DNA of 64,000 bases, from NCBI GenBank assembly GCA_034359265.1, contig CP136893.1:23010001-23074000 (forward strand), in the 5' to 3' direction. Positions within the stretch are counted from its first letter, which is position 1; the number at the start of each line of letters is the position of its first letter. Made by a program: the position numbers and the translations under genes. Positions 43,699 through 56,040 of the stretch are shown here, in pieces. A model generated the notes under the pieces. The model worked only from the letters and a program-made list of their open reading frames with translations. It had not been told where the DNA came from and did not search any database. This stretch comes from Canna indica. Its lineage: Eukaryota > Streptophyta > Magnoliopsida > Zingiberales > Cannaceae.

Positions 43699-46600
43699 AA
43701 ATTGTCCAATCAGGGATAATTCAAGAATCGTACGTCGTATAAAAGATCATCTACTTCTTTTACACGAACATACAATCCCCGAACGGATCTAAGGTTTTGC
43801 TAAATCATATCCGACTCGTCGATGCGTACGTGAAACATATCAACTCATCGGATGGATGATTATTTCCTAAATGTTTCGAGACCATTCGAGTCCATATTGG
43901 ACGATTCCGGCGCGCGTCCGAAGTGGATAATTCCGAAATTAATCTAAACCCTAAAAATTAATCTAAATCCTAAAAATTATTCTAACAAATTAAACAATTA
44001 ATCTAAATAATTAATTAATAATTAATTAATAATTAAAAAACAATAAAAAATATTATTAAACTACAAATTCCGGCGCCGGAGTCAGGTGGACTCCGGCGCC
44101 GGCGTACAGTGGTCGGACACACTGTCCGGCTAATGTACAAGGTCCGGCGACGGCCATCGGCCGACCGCCGCCAGTCGAAACCCTATATTTAGGGTTTTGG
44201 TCGGATTTTCTACCGGCCGCAACGGGAAGAGACGGCCGGCCGGAGGGCACATACCTGACAGTGTCGGCAGCAGCGGGAGGCGTCGGCAGCGGCGGTGAGA
44301 GGCAGGAGAGGAGGCGGCGGCGGCAGCAGCGGGAGGAAGAAGGGGGGCAGGCGCGATCTGCGACCTATATAAACTTATTAGCAACGGCTCACTCGCCCGT
44401 TAGAAAGTCGTTGCTGATAAGTTATCATCAGCAACGGCTCACTTGTCCGTTAGCAAGCCGTTGCTAATAAGTTATCATCCGCAATGGCTCACTTGTCCGT
44501 TAGAAAGTCGCTGCTGCTAATTAACATCATGAGCAACGGCTCGCATGTCCATTAGAAAGCCGTTGCAGATACAATATATCTGCAACGGCTCGAGCGGCCG
44601 TAAGAATGCAACAGCTTGAGAGGCCGTTGCTGATAGCCGTTGCTGAAGACCAAGTTTCTAGTAGTGAGAGGACGCAATATCCGGACGCGTACACTCTTGA
44701 GCATACATCAGACTCCCGTAGTAAATCCATATGGAATCTTCTTCATTTCCTTCTGCCCAAACTTGTCCTTGGGGCATAGGTTTAGGAAAATGTACTTGCT
44801 CTCACCGAACTCATTGTATATGCATTCATCAACCGTATTTATCTCAAAAACTAAATGAGATAATAACTTGATAAATTTATGATACCACTAACGAGAAGCA
44901 TTTGTTCTTGAGGTCGTTGAGTTTGTACTTCATGGGTAGATTCCTAAAGAGTTAATTGTCCTTATCTTCCCCCAAACTCAATATCCTCAATGAACCGAGT
45001 ATTTCCTATATCAAAGAATGTCCTATTAAAGAGATCATAAATTTTTTTACCCCTTAGACCTATCAAGTACCTAATAAAGTAGCAGCTAGCTGTTCTAGAG
45101 TCTAGTGATTTTTCTTTTGACCAATATGGTCTAGGCTCAGCTAGACAACCCCAAATACGTAAATACCTTAGTCTGGGCTTCTTGCCCGTCCATAATACAT
45201 AAGGGGTTTTATGCAATGCTTTAGTTGGTACATTATTCAGAATATAAGTTGTAGTCTTAAAATTAATCACATTCAATGATTGAGACTTCTCACTAATTAG
45301 ATATATGTACTCGTATATGGAGTAATCGTGTATGAACAAAATATAGTATAGTTTGACCATTCCAAGAAGCCATAGAGAAAGGTCTACAAACATCCGTATA
45401 ATTATATTCTAAGACGTTTGAACTCCTATTAGTACTTGATCCCTAATGTTTGTTTGTTTCCTTTTAATGCACTCAATATAGACTTCAAAGTCTGTAGCAT
45501 CAGGGATATCAAGGATCTCGTCAGACACAAGCCTATGTATCCTATGCTTGGATATATATGAAGCCTAAGCGCTTGTGCCACAACATGACAAAATTCTTAT
45601 TAGTTAATTTTTGTTTTGTACCATGTGAATTGGTATGCAAGATTTCATTAAATGAAACAATTAATTACATCAAGCAATTAATTAGATGAATCTTTCAACA
45701 TCATTTGGCATTCGGCAATTCAGGCAACCTTGCATAAACACACTTATGTGAGTGAAAGTACCATAATTTATCCACCAAGTGTCTATAGGTACAGAATTTA
45801 AATTAACTTTAGAACAAACCAAAGTGAGAAATGTACCTTTCTTAGTACAAGCGTGATAATTGGTACAATCTTTCTTAACGTGTCCACTTATTTTGCAGAA
45901 GAAACAGGTAGAAACCTTAGTCCGATCCTTTTTCTTTTTCTTTTGTGGAGCACCTGCAGCTTCTGTAATTTTAGATCTTTTCTTTCCCTTATCTTTAGAG
46001 GCTACAGCCAAATGATTACTTTCAATCTTATCTTGCTTTAGTCTTTCTTCCTCTTGCACACAATGAGAGATAAGCTCATTAAGAGTCCATTTCTTTTTCT
46101 GGCAATTATAACTGATTTTAAAATGATTAAATTGTGTAGGAAGAGAGATCAAACCCAAATGCACCAATACGTCATCATGGAGGTCTAATTTCAGTGTCTT
46201 TAACCTAGAAATAAGATTTGACATTTCCATAATGTACTCCCTTATGTTCTCTTTGACTTTGTACCTCATTGAGACCAAATTTATTAATAGCATGCTTGTC
46301 TCAACCTTTTCATTTTTCTCAAAACATTTTTTTTATGAGCATCTAGGAATAATTTGGCATTAGTCTATTCAGACATAGCACACCTGAAACAGTCTAGAAT
46401 CGTTCGTCTCATGATCATAAGACTTAGTTGGTTGGATTTTTCTCACTGCTCATATTTTCTCTTATCATCAAGAGAACTTTCATCTGTAAAAGGAGCATGC
46501 TCAGTTATCCTAAGTGTCAAGTTTAGATCCATGCAACAGAGAGCTATCATAATGTTATCTTTTCAAGCTTTGAAATTCGTGCCAATCAGCACAGAGATGG

Positions 46601-47139
46601 AGTTTAATATGACAGTTATATTTGATGTAGTAGAAATTATTAACTGAACAAAAAACAAAACAAAACAATAATATAATCAGCTCAATAAATTAATTAAAGC
46701 TAAAGAGAAATAAATAATAGTAGGTTTCATTATAAGATACAAGCAGAAGATTGATATTTCATCTTTGGACAAAAATATCAACTTGTAAGTGGTACTCTCA
46801 ATGCACTAATCAAATACTGATAATTAGTTATGTCAAACAAGGAGCCTTTCTTTGGATCGACTCTTGTCCACATGGAAAATCTTATGATCGTCATGTATTT
46901 ATTACCACAGGAACGCAAGAAATCCAGCCAAGTAGTAACCTTCATTTGGGTCGATCACTACTCGCATGAATTTCAAACATGCAAACATCTTTTATGTTCT
47001 AAAATATGCTAATTCTACACAAGATAGCTTGCTTTGGCGAGATGTTGTTTCAAATCAACATATTTCAAAACATTAGACATAATGGGCTATTATTTTATTT
47101 CAAGTTAAATTGGTCAAACTACAATAAAACGGTCAAAAT

Positions 47140-47600
47140 TATGTTGAACCAATGTTAATTGAGCTGATCAAAACTAAATTAGGATGATCCTAATGCTAAT
47201 TTTACTGAACCGATTGAAAATATGCTAAACCAAATGCTAATTTTAGTGAACCAATGAAGAAACCTAATGAACCGCTTATCAATTGCACTGAACTGGTCTA
47301 AATTAACCTAAACGTGTGTTGAACCAGTGAAATTAGACCTAAATCAGTGCTGAACCGCACCCAATTGAACTGAACTGAACCCAATTTCAGTGAACTGGAT
47401 CTAATTCCTTTGAACCAAACCTACTTTCAATGAACCAAACCCCCAATTATCCTAAACCGATGTTGAACCAGATCTAATTTGAGTGAATCAGACCTAAATC
47501 TATGGTTCAGGCCAGATTTGATTGAATCGATTGCAAATCAACTGGTTTAATTTAATTGTAATGAACCGAGTTCAATAGGAATAGAACCGAGTTAATTTTA
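47140..47600. repeat. Degenerate TGAACC-type repeat
   Basis: The motif TGAACC(A/G) followed by variants of AAACCTAATTT recurs about fifteen times at irregular 20-30-bp spacing. Probably an old, decayed minisatellite within the Copia-B LTR or leader. Confidence 0.6.
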
Positions 47601-47934
47601 ATAGTGGGGTCGATTCATATAAAATGGGTCGGGTTTAATAGTTAAATTTTGGGCCGGCTTTCAAATTTAATGGATGGTTGGGTTTATGGGTTTAAGCATA
47701 ATGGATTTGGATTTTAACTTAAAAGAATTCGGATTCGACCCATTAAGGGGGCGTTTGGTTGCCCGCAAGTGCAAATGTTGCAAAATTTATTTGCATGCAA
47801 AAGCAAATGCCCGTAAATAGATTTTGTAGCATATAGTTTGGTTGCCCGCAAGTAGAGTTGCAACTTTTATTTGCGAGCGTTTGGTTGGTCGCAAATGAAA
47901 GTTGCAATTACACTTGCAACTTGCATCTTACGAA

Positions 47935-48690
47935 TTTTTTTGGGCCGGGCCAAGCACGATTTTTGTTGGTTCGGGTCGAGCCGGGCCGGGAAGGGCCATG
48001 CACGAATTTTTATGAGTTGGGACGAATTTTTATGAGTTGGGACGGGCACAATTTTTTTCAAGTCGAGCTGGCCATAAATTTTTTTGGGCCGAGTCGTGCA
48101 CGAATTTTTTTGGGTCGGGCCGTGCACAAACTTTTCAGGGCCGGGACGGGCACAAATTTTTTCGGGCAGGACCCAACACGAATTATTTCGGGTCGGGCCG
48201 AGTCAGGTCGTGCACTAATTTTTTCGGGTCGGGCTCGGCTGGGCACGAATTTTTTTGTGCCCAATTGGGCAAAAAGATTTTTGGGCCGGGTTTGGTATGA
48301 ATTTTTTTGGGCCAGGCTGAGCCAGACTGGGCCGGGCACAATTTTTTTCCGGATCGGGCCGAGCCGGGTCGGGCATGAATTTTTCTGGGCCGGACATGAA
48401 TTTTTTCGGGCAGGGCCGAGCAGGGCACGAATTTTTTGGGTCGGGCCAAGCACAATTTTTTTCAAGTTGGGCCGGACATGAATTTTTTCGGACCGGATTG
48501 GGTACAATATTTTTGGGTTAGGCTGGGCCGATTCGGGTCATTCTGTGCACAAATTTACTGGGCTGGGCCGGACACCAATTTTTTTGGTCCGGGCCGAGCA
48601 CAAATTTTTTTAGGCCGGGTGGGTACAAATTTTTTTGGGCTTAGTCGGGTCGAGCACAAATTTTTTGGATCTGGTCATGCTGGGCATGAA
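47935..48690. repeat. GC/AT alternating tandem array (GGGCCGGGC..GCACGAATTTTTTT)
   Basis: Roughly 25 imperfect units of about 26-36 bp, each pairing a GGGCCG-rich half with a CACGAATTTTTTT half. Because the units lack stop codons in some frames, both strands show long spurious reading frames. It is bounded on the right by TTTGTTTGATGGAAACAAT, which recurs about 105 bp later. Confidence 0.88.
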
Positions 48691-49521
48691 TTATATATAT
48701 ATATTTGTTTGATGGAAACAATATAATCAATGTAGGAAAGGGATGAGAAGGCACGGGATGCATCCTTTGACAGCCTCCATGGCTGCCCCATCCCATTTTT
48801 TATATATATATTTGTTTGATGGAAACAATGCAATCAATCAACAGATTCATAATAACATAATAAATGATAGCATGCAATCATGATTCATGAAAACTACAAA
48901 TCTCAAAAGAGAAATTACGGCATGAACATATACGGTAATCATCAAATCATGTACATCAACTTGAATATAAACATACTCATAAAGCATGGAGAATAATTAA
49001 GAACAAACGTATATAATTTAATTTCCTCAACGATTTAACATGCTATGGCTCTATACTAATTGATGGAAATCAATAACAAGGATTAAACCCCCAAGCCAAG
49101 ATCTACATGCAAATCATTAAGGAATTCTAGAAGTGGAAACGTACCTGAATCTATCATCGGTGTTTTAGAGATTGCAATGTAGATCTAAATGACAGCCTTC
49201 CAAGTCAATGCACCAATCATATAATGTCTCTGAATGATGAGGCTTTTAAGACTGGAATCAAGTGCATGACCTAGGGACCATAATCCCTCTATTTATAGCA
49301 AAAACGATGTAATGATAATTCCAATTTCACCCATCATAAAATCAAAAATTACCTCTAATGGTATATGTACAATTAATTTTCATATATTATTGAGATGTCA
49401 TGGACCCATAAATAAATAACAATTAGATCACTTAGAATTTGGGCCGTTAATTTCGATAGCGATGGATGCACACCTATTGATATGTGTTGGCCCACATGAG
49501 GTTATTAAATATAATCTAACA

Positions 49522-50454
49522 GTTTATCCTGCTAAAAAATTCACTCATTACGTATATATTACATTAGTTCATTAATAATAAAAAAAACTCATGTAATAAT
49601 ACCAATTTAAAGTAAGTAATAATTTCTTGTATCCACACTAAGAGCAAAATGATAATAGAGAAAAAAACTCAGATATTAACAATATAATCAAATCTATTAA
49701 AATGTTCATCAAATTTCGACAATTAAGCAAGTAGAGAAGTGTGCCATCATAATGTATCAAACACATACAAAAGTTATGTAATTCCAATAACAAATGTATT
49801 TAGTACAAAAAGTTTATCAAACATAGAAACATAAAAATAAAAACACGTATCTAGATCCCCATCATTTCTTCACAAAGGACATCCTTTTGCTTTCATATAT
49901 ATCTAAAAACTATTTTTTGTATGATGAATGTTGTCCAAACTTCATTAACGCTTATATTTCCTCCATCTTAGTGAGGATCCAATTTATGTAACTCATTCAC
50001 CAATGATATAAAAAGATTTGACATATTATATGTCATTTTAGTCATTTATGTTGTCATTTCTTGCAAATCATATGTAGTTGCTTTCATATTAATTAGCATC
50101 TCATATTTCTTGGAATTCATGGCCCTTTAAGCATTATGATTACACATATGAGAAGGGCCACTAGATTAACCACTAGAACATCCTCTACAAATTAAAATTA
50201 TAATATACAACTACATCAATTGCATACTTAGGTTTATACGTACTCATCAAAATTGGATGCTAGTCATCACTTGTGCATAGTCACGATCATATGGAGAAAA
50301 ATGAATCATAGTAACAAATTTTACGATGTTGATGGAAGAGGACGCTAGGCACAATTGTGATCACCCAGAGAAGGAGAATCGTAGATTCAGGAATACAATG
50401 TCGTCACCTTGCAAAAATTAAACACTAGCCACTTGGCTTAGTTGTGAGAGAAAA
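49522..50454. other. No gene; relic related to 57870-58400
   Basis: AT-rich sequence. At about 50265-50430 are phrases such as CACGATCATATGGAGAAA, GATGGAAGAGGAC and GGAGAATCGTAG, matching the tandem repeat units at 57870-58400. So it is a diverged copy of the same unknown repeat. Nothing coding recognised. Confidence 0.5.
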
Positions 50455-51625
50455 TAATATACTAAAGATGGTGAATACTGTGTATTAACTAATGTTTAAC
50501 CTATTGACAATTTTTTGTTTCTTGATTAATTGTAAATAACAATTTAAAAAATTAAGTACAAAGCAAGTAATAAGTCAATAAGCGCAAACACAAATAAATT
50601 AATTTTAACACACAAGACTCAAATCTTGTTTGGTTGACATAATTTTTTGCAGAAAATTGTACTTCTCAGGAAGTATGTGAGATTTCCACAAATCTTATTG
50701 ACACAGTCTTATTGATTCGCAGACGTCTAAACAATACTACATATACTATCTAAGCTCATCCCTTATGATTTAATACAAATCTACTAAATTAAAAGTGTCT
50801 CTTCCAATAGGATTTACAAATGAAGGTTATCACCCTCTCCCTAATGGAACCTCTAACACCTCAAACTCTGAAGAAACTAAACATAATCTAGCTACTCAAG
50901 TGGATTTATGTTTCTACACTAAGGCAACTACTCAAACTACTAAACTCTAGGTCTACAATCAAGCTTTAAATGAAAGAAAAAATAAATCAAAATACAGAAT
51001 AAATAGACTAAATAAATAAAATACTAGAACTTAGCTCCATACACTATCTCCTAGCTCCTCTTGATGTTTTTTGATGATGAAACTTGAAATATAAAGGATC
51101 AATCAAGGAAACCAAGTCTAAAGCTTGTATTATCAAAGAATGACACAATGATGCTTAAAAAATAGTGCAAAATGACTCGAGAAAGTTCATAATTCATAGA
51201 GGAAGACTTAAGGCAAGAATTTATAAGTTCATAAGTGGAGCCTTAGAGACTAGAGAGGCTCGGGAAAAACAAATTAAACACAATGGTTGAAAAAAGAGTC
51301 ATTGTGATCACCGATCAAAGATCAGTTATAGGTTGGTCGATCGAATCATCATCATCAACATGCATCCTAAGGATAATACAATGATCCTAATCCAAAACAA
51401 GTCTTCAAATCTTTTCTTCATTTTTGAGCATCGAGCAACATCTTCTTTAGAATTTTGTATTTTGCTTTGATCTTTTCGATTATAGACATTGTATGCTTTA
51501 TTCCTCAAAATAAAGCATGACCAATAGACATCAAAATGAAATTATTCCTCAATCAAACCGTTAGTTCCTATTTTGTAATCATCAAAATAAAGATTAAGAC
51601 TGAGGTTAAAATTTTTAAATCAATA
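50455..51625 (-). mobile_element. Eroded LTR-L copy, minus strand
   Basis: Collinear with the minus-strand LTR-L: GGTGAATACTGTGTATTAACTAA at the low end, stretches around CTCCTCTTGATG in the middle, and a short GGTCGATCGAATC remnant. At the high end are sequences complementary to TTTTGATGATGACAAAC and the LTR start. Many indels; the ends are approximate and no target duplication was found. Confidence 0.72.
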
Positions 51626-52433
51626 GTCATGACCCTGTGCTAAGGTAGGTCTGCAGCTCTATGGCCCTACAGGCATGTGCAGAACCATGTACTTAGGGGC
51701 CAAGGGAGCACTAGCCCTAAATGTATTTAAAATAATAAGTAATTATCTAATTTGTGTGGAATATAATAGTTATTAGGTGGCTATATTATTTGGAATACAT
51801 GTAAGCTAGATATTTAATATAGAAAAAAAAAAAACAGAAAATGTTTTAATAAATCCTCTTATTTGGAGTAAATAATAGTTACATAATTTTTATCTTTATA
51901 ATAAAAAAACAAAAAACATTTCTTGTATTTCTTTAAACAATAAGAAATTATGTTTGAGATTTATTTATATTTCCTCTTATTTTTTCATTATATATTAGTA
52001 ATTTATGATGGTCAATTATGTTTACTAGTTTTTATCAATTTTGTAAATTAGAGAAGATATTATTCATATATCCTCTCATCTCATCCGCTATCCACAATCC
52101 ACAATGTCATCCACGGCGTGACCTCTTGTCTCTCATACAACAATTTTGCCTTTTCTATCGCATGTGCATCACGATTCTCATCAAATTCTCATCAATGTCA
52201 CCATACTTCTCCTTACCAAGTCGGTCAGTTCGAGCAAGGTTGTGACATCATTAAATTTCGACGAGCACGGATAGGATAGTTCTCACTTTTGACTGTGATT
52301 CTCCTTCTTCACTCTATGTGATTACGGTTATGTCATGCGCCCTCTTTTGGTAACACCACAAAGTTCACTATCTCTGAGTGTGATTTTCCTTCTAAGCTTC
52401 TTTGTATGCTCTTAGTTGTGCCCAGGCGACCAA
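51626..52433. other. No gene recognised
   Basis: AT-rich. Around 52295-52345, TGACTGTGATTCTCCTTC and a following CTATGTGATTACG are the inverse complement of the repeat unit seen at 58360-58400. A frame at 52018-52245 has no family resemblance. Confidence 0.5.
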
Positions 52434-53462
52434 AGTTGGCTTAAAGTTTTTAATATTGGTCTCAATCTTTATTTTGATGATAATAAACTAGGAGCTAATG
52501 GTTCAATTGAGGTATAGTTTCAAGTTTGATGTTGATAAGCACACGACGTCCGTGATCAAAATGATCGAAGTGAAATCGAAAATTCAATTAGCATGTTGCT
52601 CGATGCTCGAAAGTGAAGAAAAGCTTTAAAGACTTGGTTTTGAATTAGAACCATTGTATATATTATCCTTAGGATTCATGTTGATGATGATGAAAACCAA
52701 AACCAATGCATCGAAACTCAAATCGAATATGAAGCTATCCTCTGGATAGTGTTAATTCCAGTTGATGGTTTGGTCGAAGGGTCGGTCGATTGAGCTACGA
52801 TCGATCTTCAATCGGTGAGTCCAACGATCATTTTTTTAATCATTGTGATCACCTTTTCCTGAGCCTGTCTTCTTGTAAGCCTATAAGTTCTTGCTATATG
52901 CCTTCCTTTTCTTGTTACGAAACCTTATATACTCTACTTGTTGTGAACCTTATTGAGCCATCTTACAAGTTTTCTAAGCCTTCGTGGTCTCATTCTTGAG
53001 ATTTAACCTAGCTAGCTTGAGCATACGTTTTTAATTTTGATTAAGCATTTGTGTTGTTTGCTTCATTATCAAAAGACATCAAGAGGAGATAAGAGATTGT
53101 GTTTGAAGCTAAGTACTTGTATATTTTATTTATTCGATCCATTTAGTATGTATTTTGGTTTGTCTTTTTTAATTTCATTTAAAGCTTAGTTGTAAACCTA
53201 AGAGTTAGATCTAGTTTGAGTAGTAATCTTGATGTAGAGGCATAACTCACTTGTATTACTAGGCTATGTAGGATTTCCTTTGAGCTTGAGGTGTTAGAGG
53301 TGTCATAAGGAAGAATGTTGGAACATTGTCTTGTAAATCCTCTTCTAGGGAACTATTTAATCTGGTGGATTAATTGGAAATCCTAAGCAGGAAGATTAGA
53401 TAGTGAATATAAGCTTAGTTGAATTGACAACCCCTCCCAGCCTTCTAGTATAATCATTTGTG
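52434..53462 (+). mobile_element. Eroded LTR-L copy, plus strand
   Basis: Starts near AGTTGGCTTAAAG and follows the LTR-L order: TTTTGATGATAATAAAC, a short GGTCGATTGAGC block, AAGCTAAGTACTTG, CCTAAGCAGGAAG, and a degenerate end around 53450. About 1.0 kb against 1.67 kb for an intact LTR, so internally deleted. It faces the copy at 50455-51625. Confidence 0.75.
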
Positions 53463-54153
53463 TTCGTCACATGTGTCGATAGACAAATCATGCCCCATTG
53501 AATTCATCAAAATCTTCAAACACCGAACACTACCCAACACAACTCAAAATTTTCAAACATAATTTTTGAACACTCCACGAGCTCTAGGAAACACCATCAA
53601 CAAATACCTAGGAAAACTTCAAAAAATGTACCACTATGCAATACCGTACTTCCAAATGTACAAATTCATCTATTACTATATATATAAAAGTAATACATGC
53701 AATGTTAAACGGTTATAACTCTTATAATCATAACTTATGAAATTAATTTATCTATTATAACACATTATTATCTATAAAACAAATATCAATATATACATTA
53801 AATAAATATGGATTAATTTTAGGTGATTACATTTTAATAAAATATTTTTTTATGTAATTAGTTTAATAATTGAGAGGTAATATATAATGAGAAAAAAATA
53901 TAGATATATTTGTTATGACGATTTAAAATTAGTTAAGAAATAGTTATTATCATGATTGAGGTTGTGAATAATTAGTTTTGATGGCTCAAAATTAGCCATG
54001 GAGAAAGAAATGACTAATCCTTAATTGTCATTTAACTTTGTCAAACTAATGTAGGATTATGGAATGGGTATTTCCCGTGGTGGGGCGGAGGTAGAGATTT
54101 AACCATGATGGTCCAATTTATGACATAACAAGTAGGTAAAAAAATATTATTTG
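53463..54153. other. No gene recognised
   Basis: Very AT-rich sequence with no terminal repeats, coding pattern or RNA gene that could be supported. Confidence 0.5.
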
Positions 54154-54871
54154 TAGGTGAGCAGTTCAGATACCACTATAAAAAAATATAGTATCACCAA
54201 TAAATTTATTACCAATAGATAAAATTCGTTGGTATTATCAATAAAATTATCAATGGATAAAAAATCGGTCGGTAAATCAGTGTATATTTTTTTTTTACTT
54301 TTTATTTCAGACTTCAATCGACCAACTATTCTTTTTCCCACTAACTCGTCAAAATAATTTTTGGCGCCCTATTCTTTTCAGCCGACCCCAAAAAAGATCC
54401 AATCCCCCTCCTTTTTCCGCAGGCGACCCGACAAAACCCCCTCTTCTTTTTTCCGCAGCCAACCAGACAAAATCCCTCTTCCCCTCTCTCGCGATCTCTC
54501 TTCCCCTCTTCTGCGACCTACGATCCTCTCTTCCCCTCTTCCGCGACCGACACCTCCCCCCGCGTCTCCATGCCGACAAAATCCCTCGCCGCTCGTCTCC
54601 TGCTCTCGGCGTTGATATTTTAGGTAAGCATCTTCCAGCATATCTACAACTGCGATTATCTCCACGCGCATATCTCCGTCGTCTCCGCTTCGGCATCCTC
54701 TTCCCTTCCCGATTTCTTCTACGATTTCCGCTTCGGCATCCGCTTCTGCGATTTGCCCCATCTCCAACTACAGATTTGCTCATTTCTGAGAAATTGAGGG
54801 CTCGGTTACTCTCGTCCTAGCCCACGCACGAGCTCTTGAAACTGCAAGGAGCCCCGTCAACCCCGCCATCG

Positions 54872-55457
54872 ATGGCGGCCACGCCTCCCCTGACGCTAAA
54901 GCATAGCTACCGGTGCGTCTCCTCCCTGCAGCAGTTCTACAGGGGTGGACCTTTCGCGGTGTCCAACGACGGTGCCTTGCTCGCGTGCGCCCGCGGTAAG
55001 GAGACAAATATTGTGATTTCCTCCGATGCCTCCGTCCTGGCGACCTTCGGTGGCGAATCGGAGGCCGCCACCGCCTTCACTTTTATCCCCGATAGCAGGT
55101 TCCTCTTCTCCGCCGGCCATAGCCGCCTAATCCGGGTTTGGGAGCTTTCTTCCGGCAAATGCATTAGGTCGTGGAAGATGGTGGTCGGCAAATGCATTAT
55201 TAAAATTCAAAAATCCATTTATCAAATTCTTTGAGTTTTTGGTCATGACGTGAGCAAAAAATTAATTTATTTCTGAGTAGGGGCATGATGGTCCGGTGAT
55301 GAGCATGGCATGCCATTCTTCTGGTGGATTGCTTGCTACAGGGGGAGCAGACAAAAAGGTCTGTGTTTGGGATGAAGATGGTGGATTTTGCACACATTTC
55401 TTCAAAGGTCACCAAGGGGTTGTAACATGCATCAAATTCCACCTGAACAGATTACTT
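54872..55457 (+). pseudogene. Captured UTP13/TORMOZ (WD40) gene fragment, exons 1-2
   Basis: Exon 1 from ATG at 54872 (MAATPPLTLKHSYRCVSSLQ) contains the first WD repeat ending SAGHSRLIRVWELSSGKCIR and SWK. Exon 2, 55281-55457, gives GHDGPVMSMACHSSGG, LLATGGADKKVCVWD and GHQGVVTCIKFH, and ends with donor GTGAGT. The order matches the N-terminus of plant UTP13-type U3 snoRNP WD40 proteins (TORMOZ in Arabidopsis), which act in 18S rRNA processing in the nucleolus. The rest of the gene is absent. At the exon 1 end, CGGCAAATGCATTA is duplicated 33 bp apart and the expected donor after SWK is replaced; the nearest GT follows one extra Met codon. No stops in either exon. Confidence 0.88.
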
Positions 55458-56040
55458 GTGAGTAAAACTTATGTTTTAATAAATGTCCTTGAAACCATGA
55501 ACAAAAGTATAAAGGTGATACCATTCTGTAGGTCTTTATTTTTTCATCTTAATTTTTAATAAATGTGGCTGTTATAATTCTTATGCAACATGAGTAAGAT
55601 TAGAGATTCTTTAATACAATGAACTATGCAGTCCAGAATTGCTTGCTCTCTAATGTGTTAGTATTATCTTTATAAACCTGCATAGAGAATATGATCTACA
55701 CGAGTAACTTAGGGGTTGTTTGGTTGCCTGTAAATATGTTTACAGACAACTTGATTTGCAGCATTTCCCTCTAACTAAGATGAGGATGACGAGGAATGAG
55801 CAAGAGGCATTGCTTGTGTCTGACCTAAAAAATTCTATTGTGACTGATTAATTTCAAGTTAATTTGCTGATTATCAAGCATCCTTGAAATCATATAGAAT
55901 GATGTCATCAATCTAATGTGTTAGTTGCCATTAAGTGATTGGAACTTTCATATCACAGTTATTTAACATATTCAAGTCACCCAGGTCCAAACATTACTGA
56001 ACATGCATATATATCCTATTTATATATGTGTGTAGTGTTG

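Larger units (their letters stand above)
41809..44666 (-). mobile_element. CACTA transposon CACTA-2 (non-autonomous)
   Basis: Begins CACTACTAGAAAAA and ends TTTCTAGTAGTG, between AGA duplications at 41806-41808 and 44667-44669. Subterminal arrays of GCAACGGC/GCCGTTGC occupy about 41820-42040 and 44380-44645. It encodes a near-intact TNP1-like gene on minus and contains a long hairpin (43491-43698). No transposase gene. Inserted in the RT/RNase H part of Copia-B. Confidence 0.94.
39500..46650 (-). pseudogene. Copia-B gag-pol remnants
   Basis: In coding order. Gag N-terminus at 46640-46350 (GTNFKAWKDNIMIAL, SLDDKRKYEQWEKSNQ). Gag core and zinc knuckle at 46293-45850 (SMRYKVKENIREYIMEM, CFFCKISGHVKKDC). 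Protease region near 45770 (DTWWINYGTFTHISVFMQG). Integrase end at 45393-44962 (TPYVLWTGKKPRLRYLRIWG, SLDSRTASCYFI). The RT end near 44760-44667 (KEMKKIPY, a MYAQ-like block, RPDIAS) continues across CACTA-2 and the solo LTR into RNase H (SNSGYVYMFASKVVHWESAK, near 39950) and ends ADMLTKGFPP at about 39580. Most of the integrase and RT cores are deleted, and frameshifts abound. Confidence 0.88.
39120..49521 (-). mobile_element. Copia element (Copia-B), minus strand, internally deleted and twice invaded
   Basis: The 5' LTR begins TGTTAGATTATA at 49521 (minus strand). The coding part runs from 46640 down to about 39500. A polypurine tract (AGTGGGAGA, plus 39138-39146) is followed by TGTTAGATTATA at 39136, the start of a 3' LTR whose remainder is not recognisable. 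It is interrupted by a solo LTR-L (40091-41763) and CACTA-2 (41809-44666). Removing both plus one copy of each target duplication restores a continuous pol segment. Confidence 0.82.
46740..49521 (-). repeat. Probable 5' LTR of Copia-B, containing later repeats
   Basis: Minus-strand sequence from TGTTAGATTATA at 49521. A TATA box (CTATAAATAG) at about 49296 has the distance to the LTR start expected for a U3 promoter. The 3' limit near 46740 is inferred from a degenerate primer-site-like sequence before gag. The segment contains a degenerate GAACC-rich repeat, a MITE-like GTTTGGTTGCCCGCAAG region and a GC-rich tandem array, so the original LTR was shorter. Confidence 0.5.

Noticed and set aside
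47858..48726. Long overlapping reading frames on both strands, with FFG/ARPKK-type repeats
   Set aside because: They follow exactly the tandem array at 47935-48690; any frame without a stop in the unit stays open. No start context or family resemblance.
52018..52245. 75-codon plus frame
   Set aside because: No family resemblance, no splice support, and it lies in repeat-derived AT-rich sequence.
54349..54783. 144-codon Arg/Gly-rich minus frame in the Pack-CACTA
   Set aside because: A shadow of a C/T-rich leader-like stretch; no domain and no supporting splice or promoter signal.
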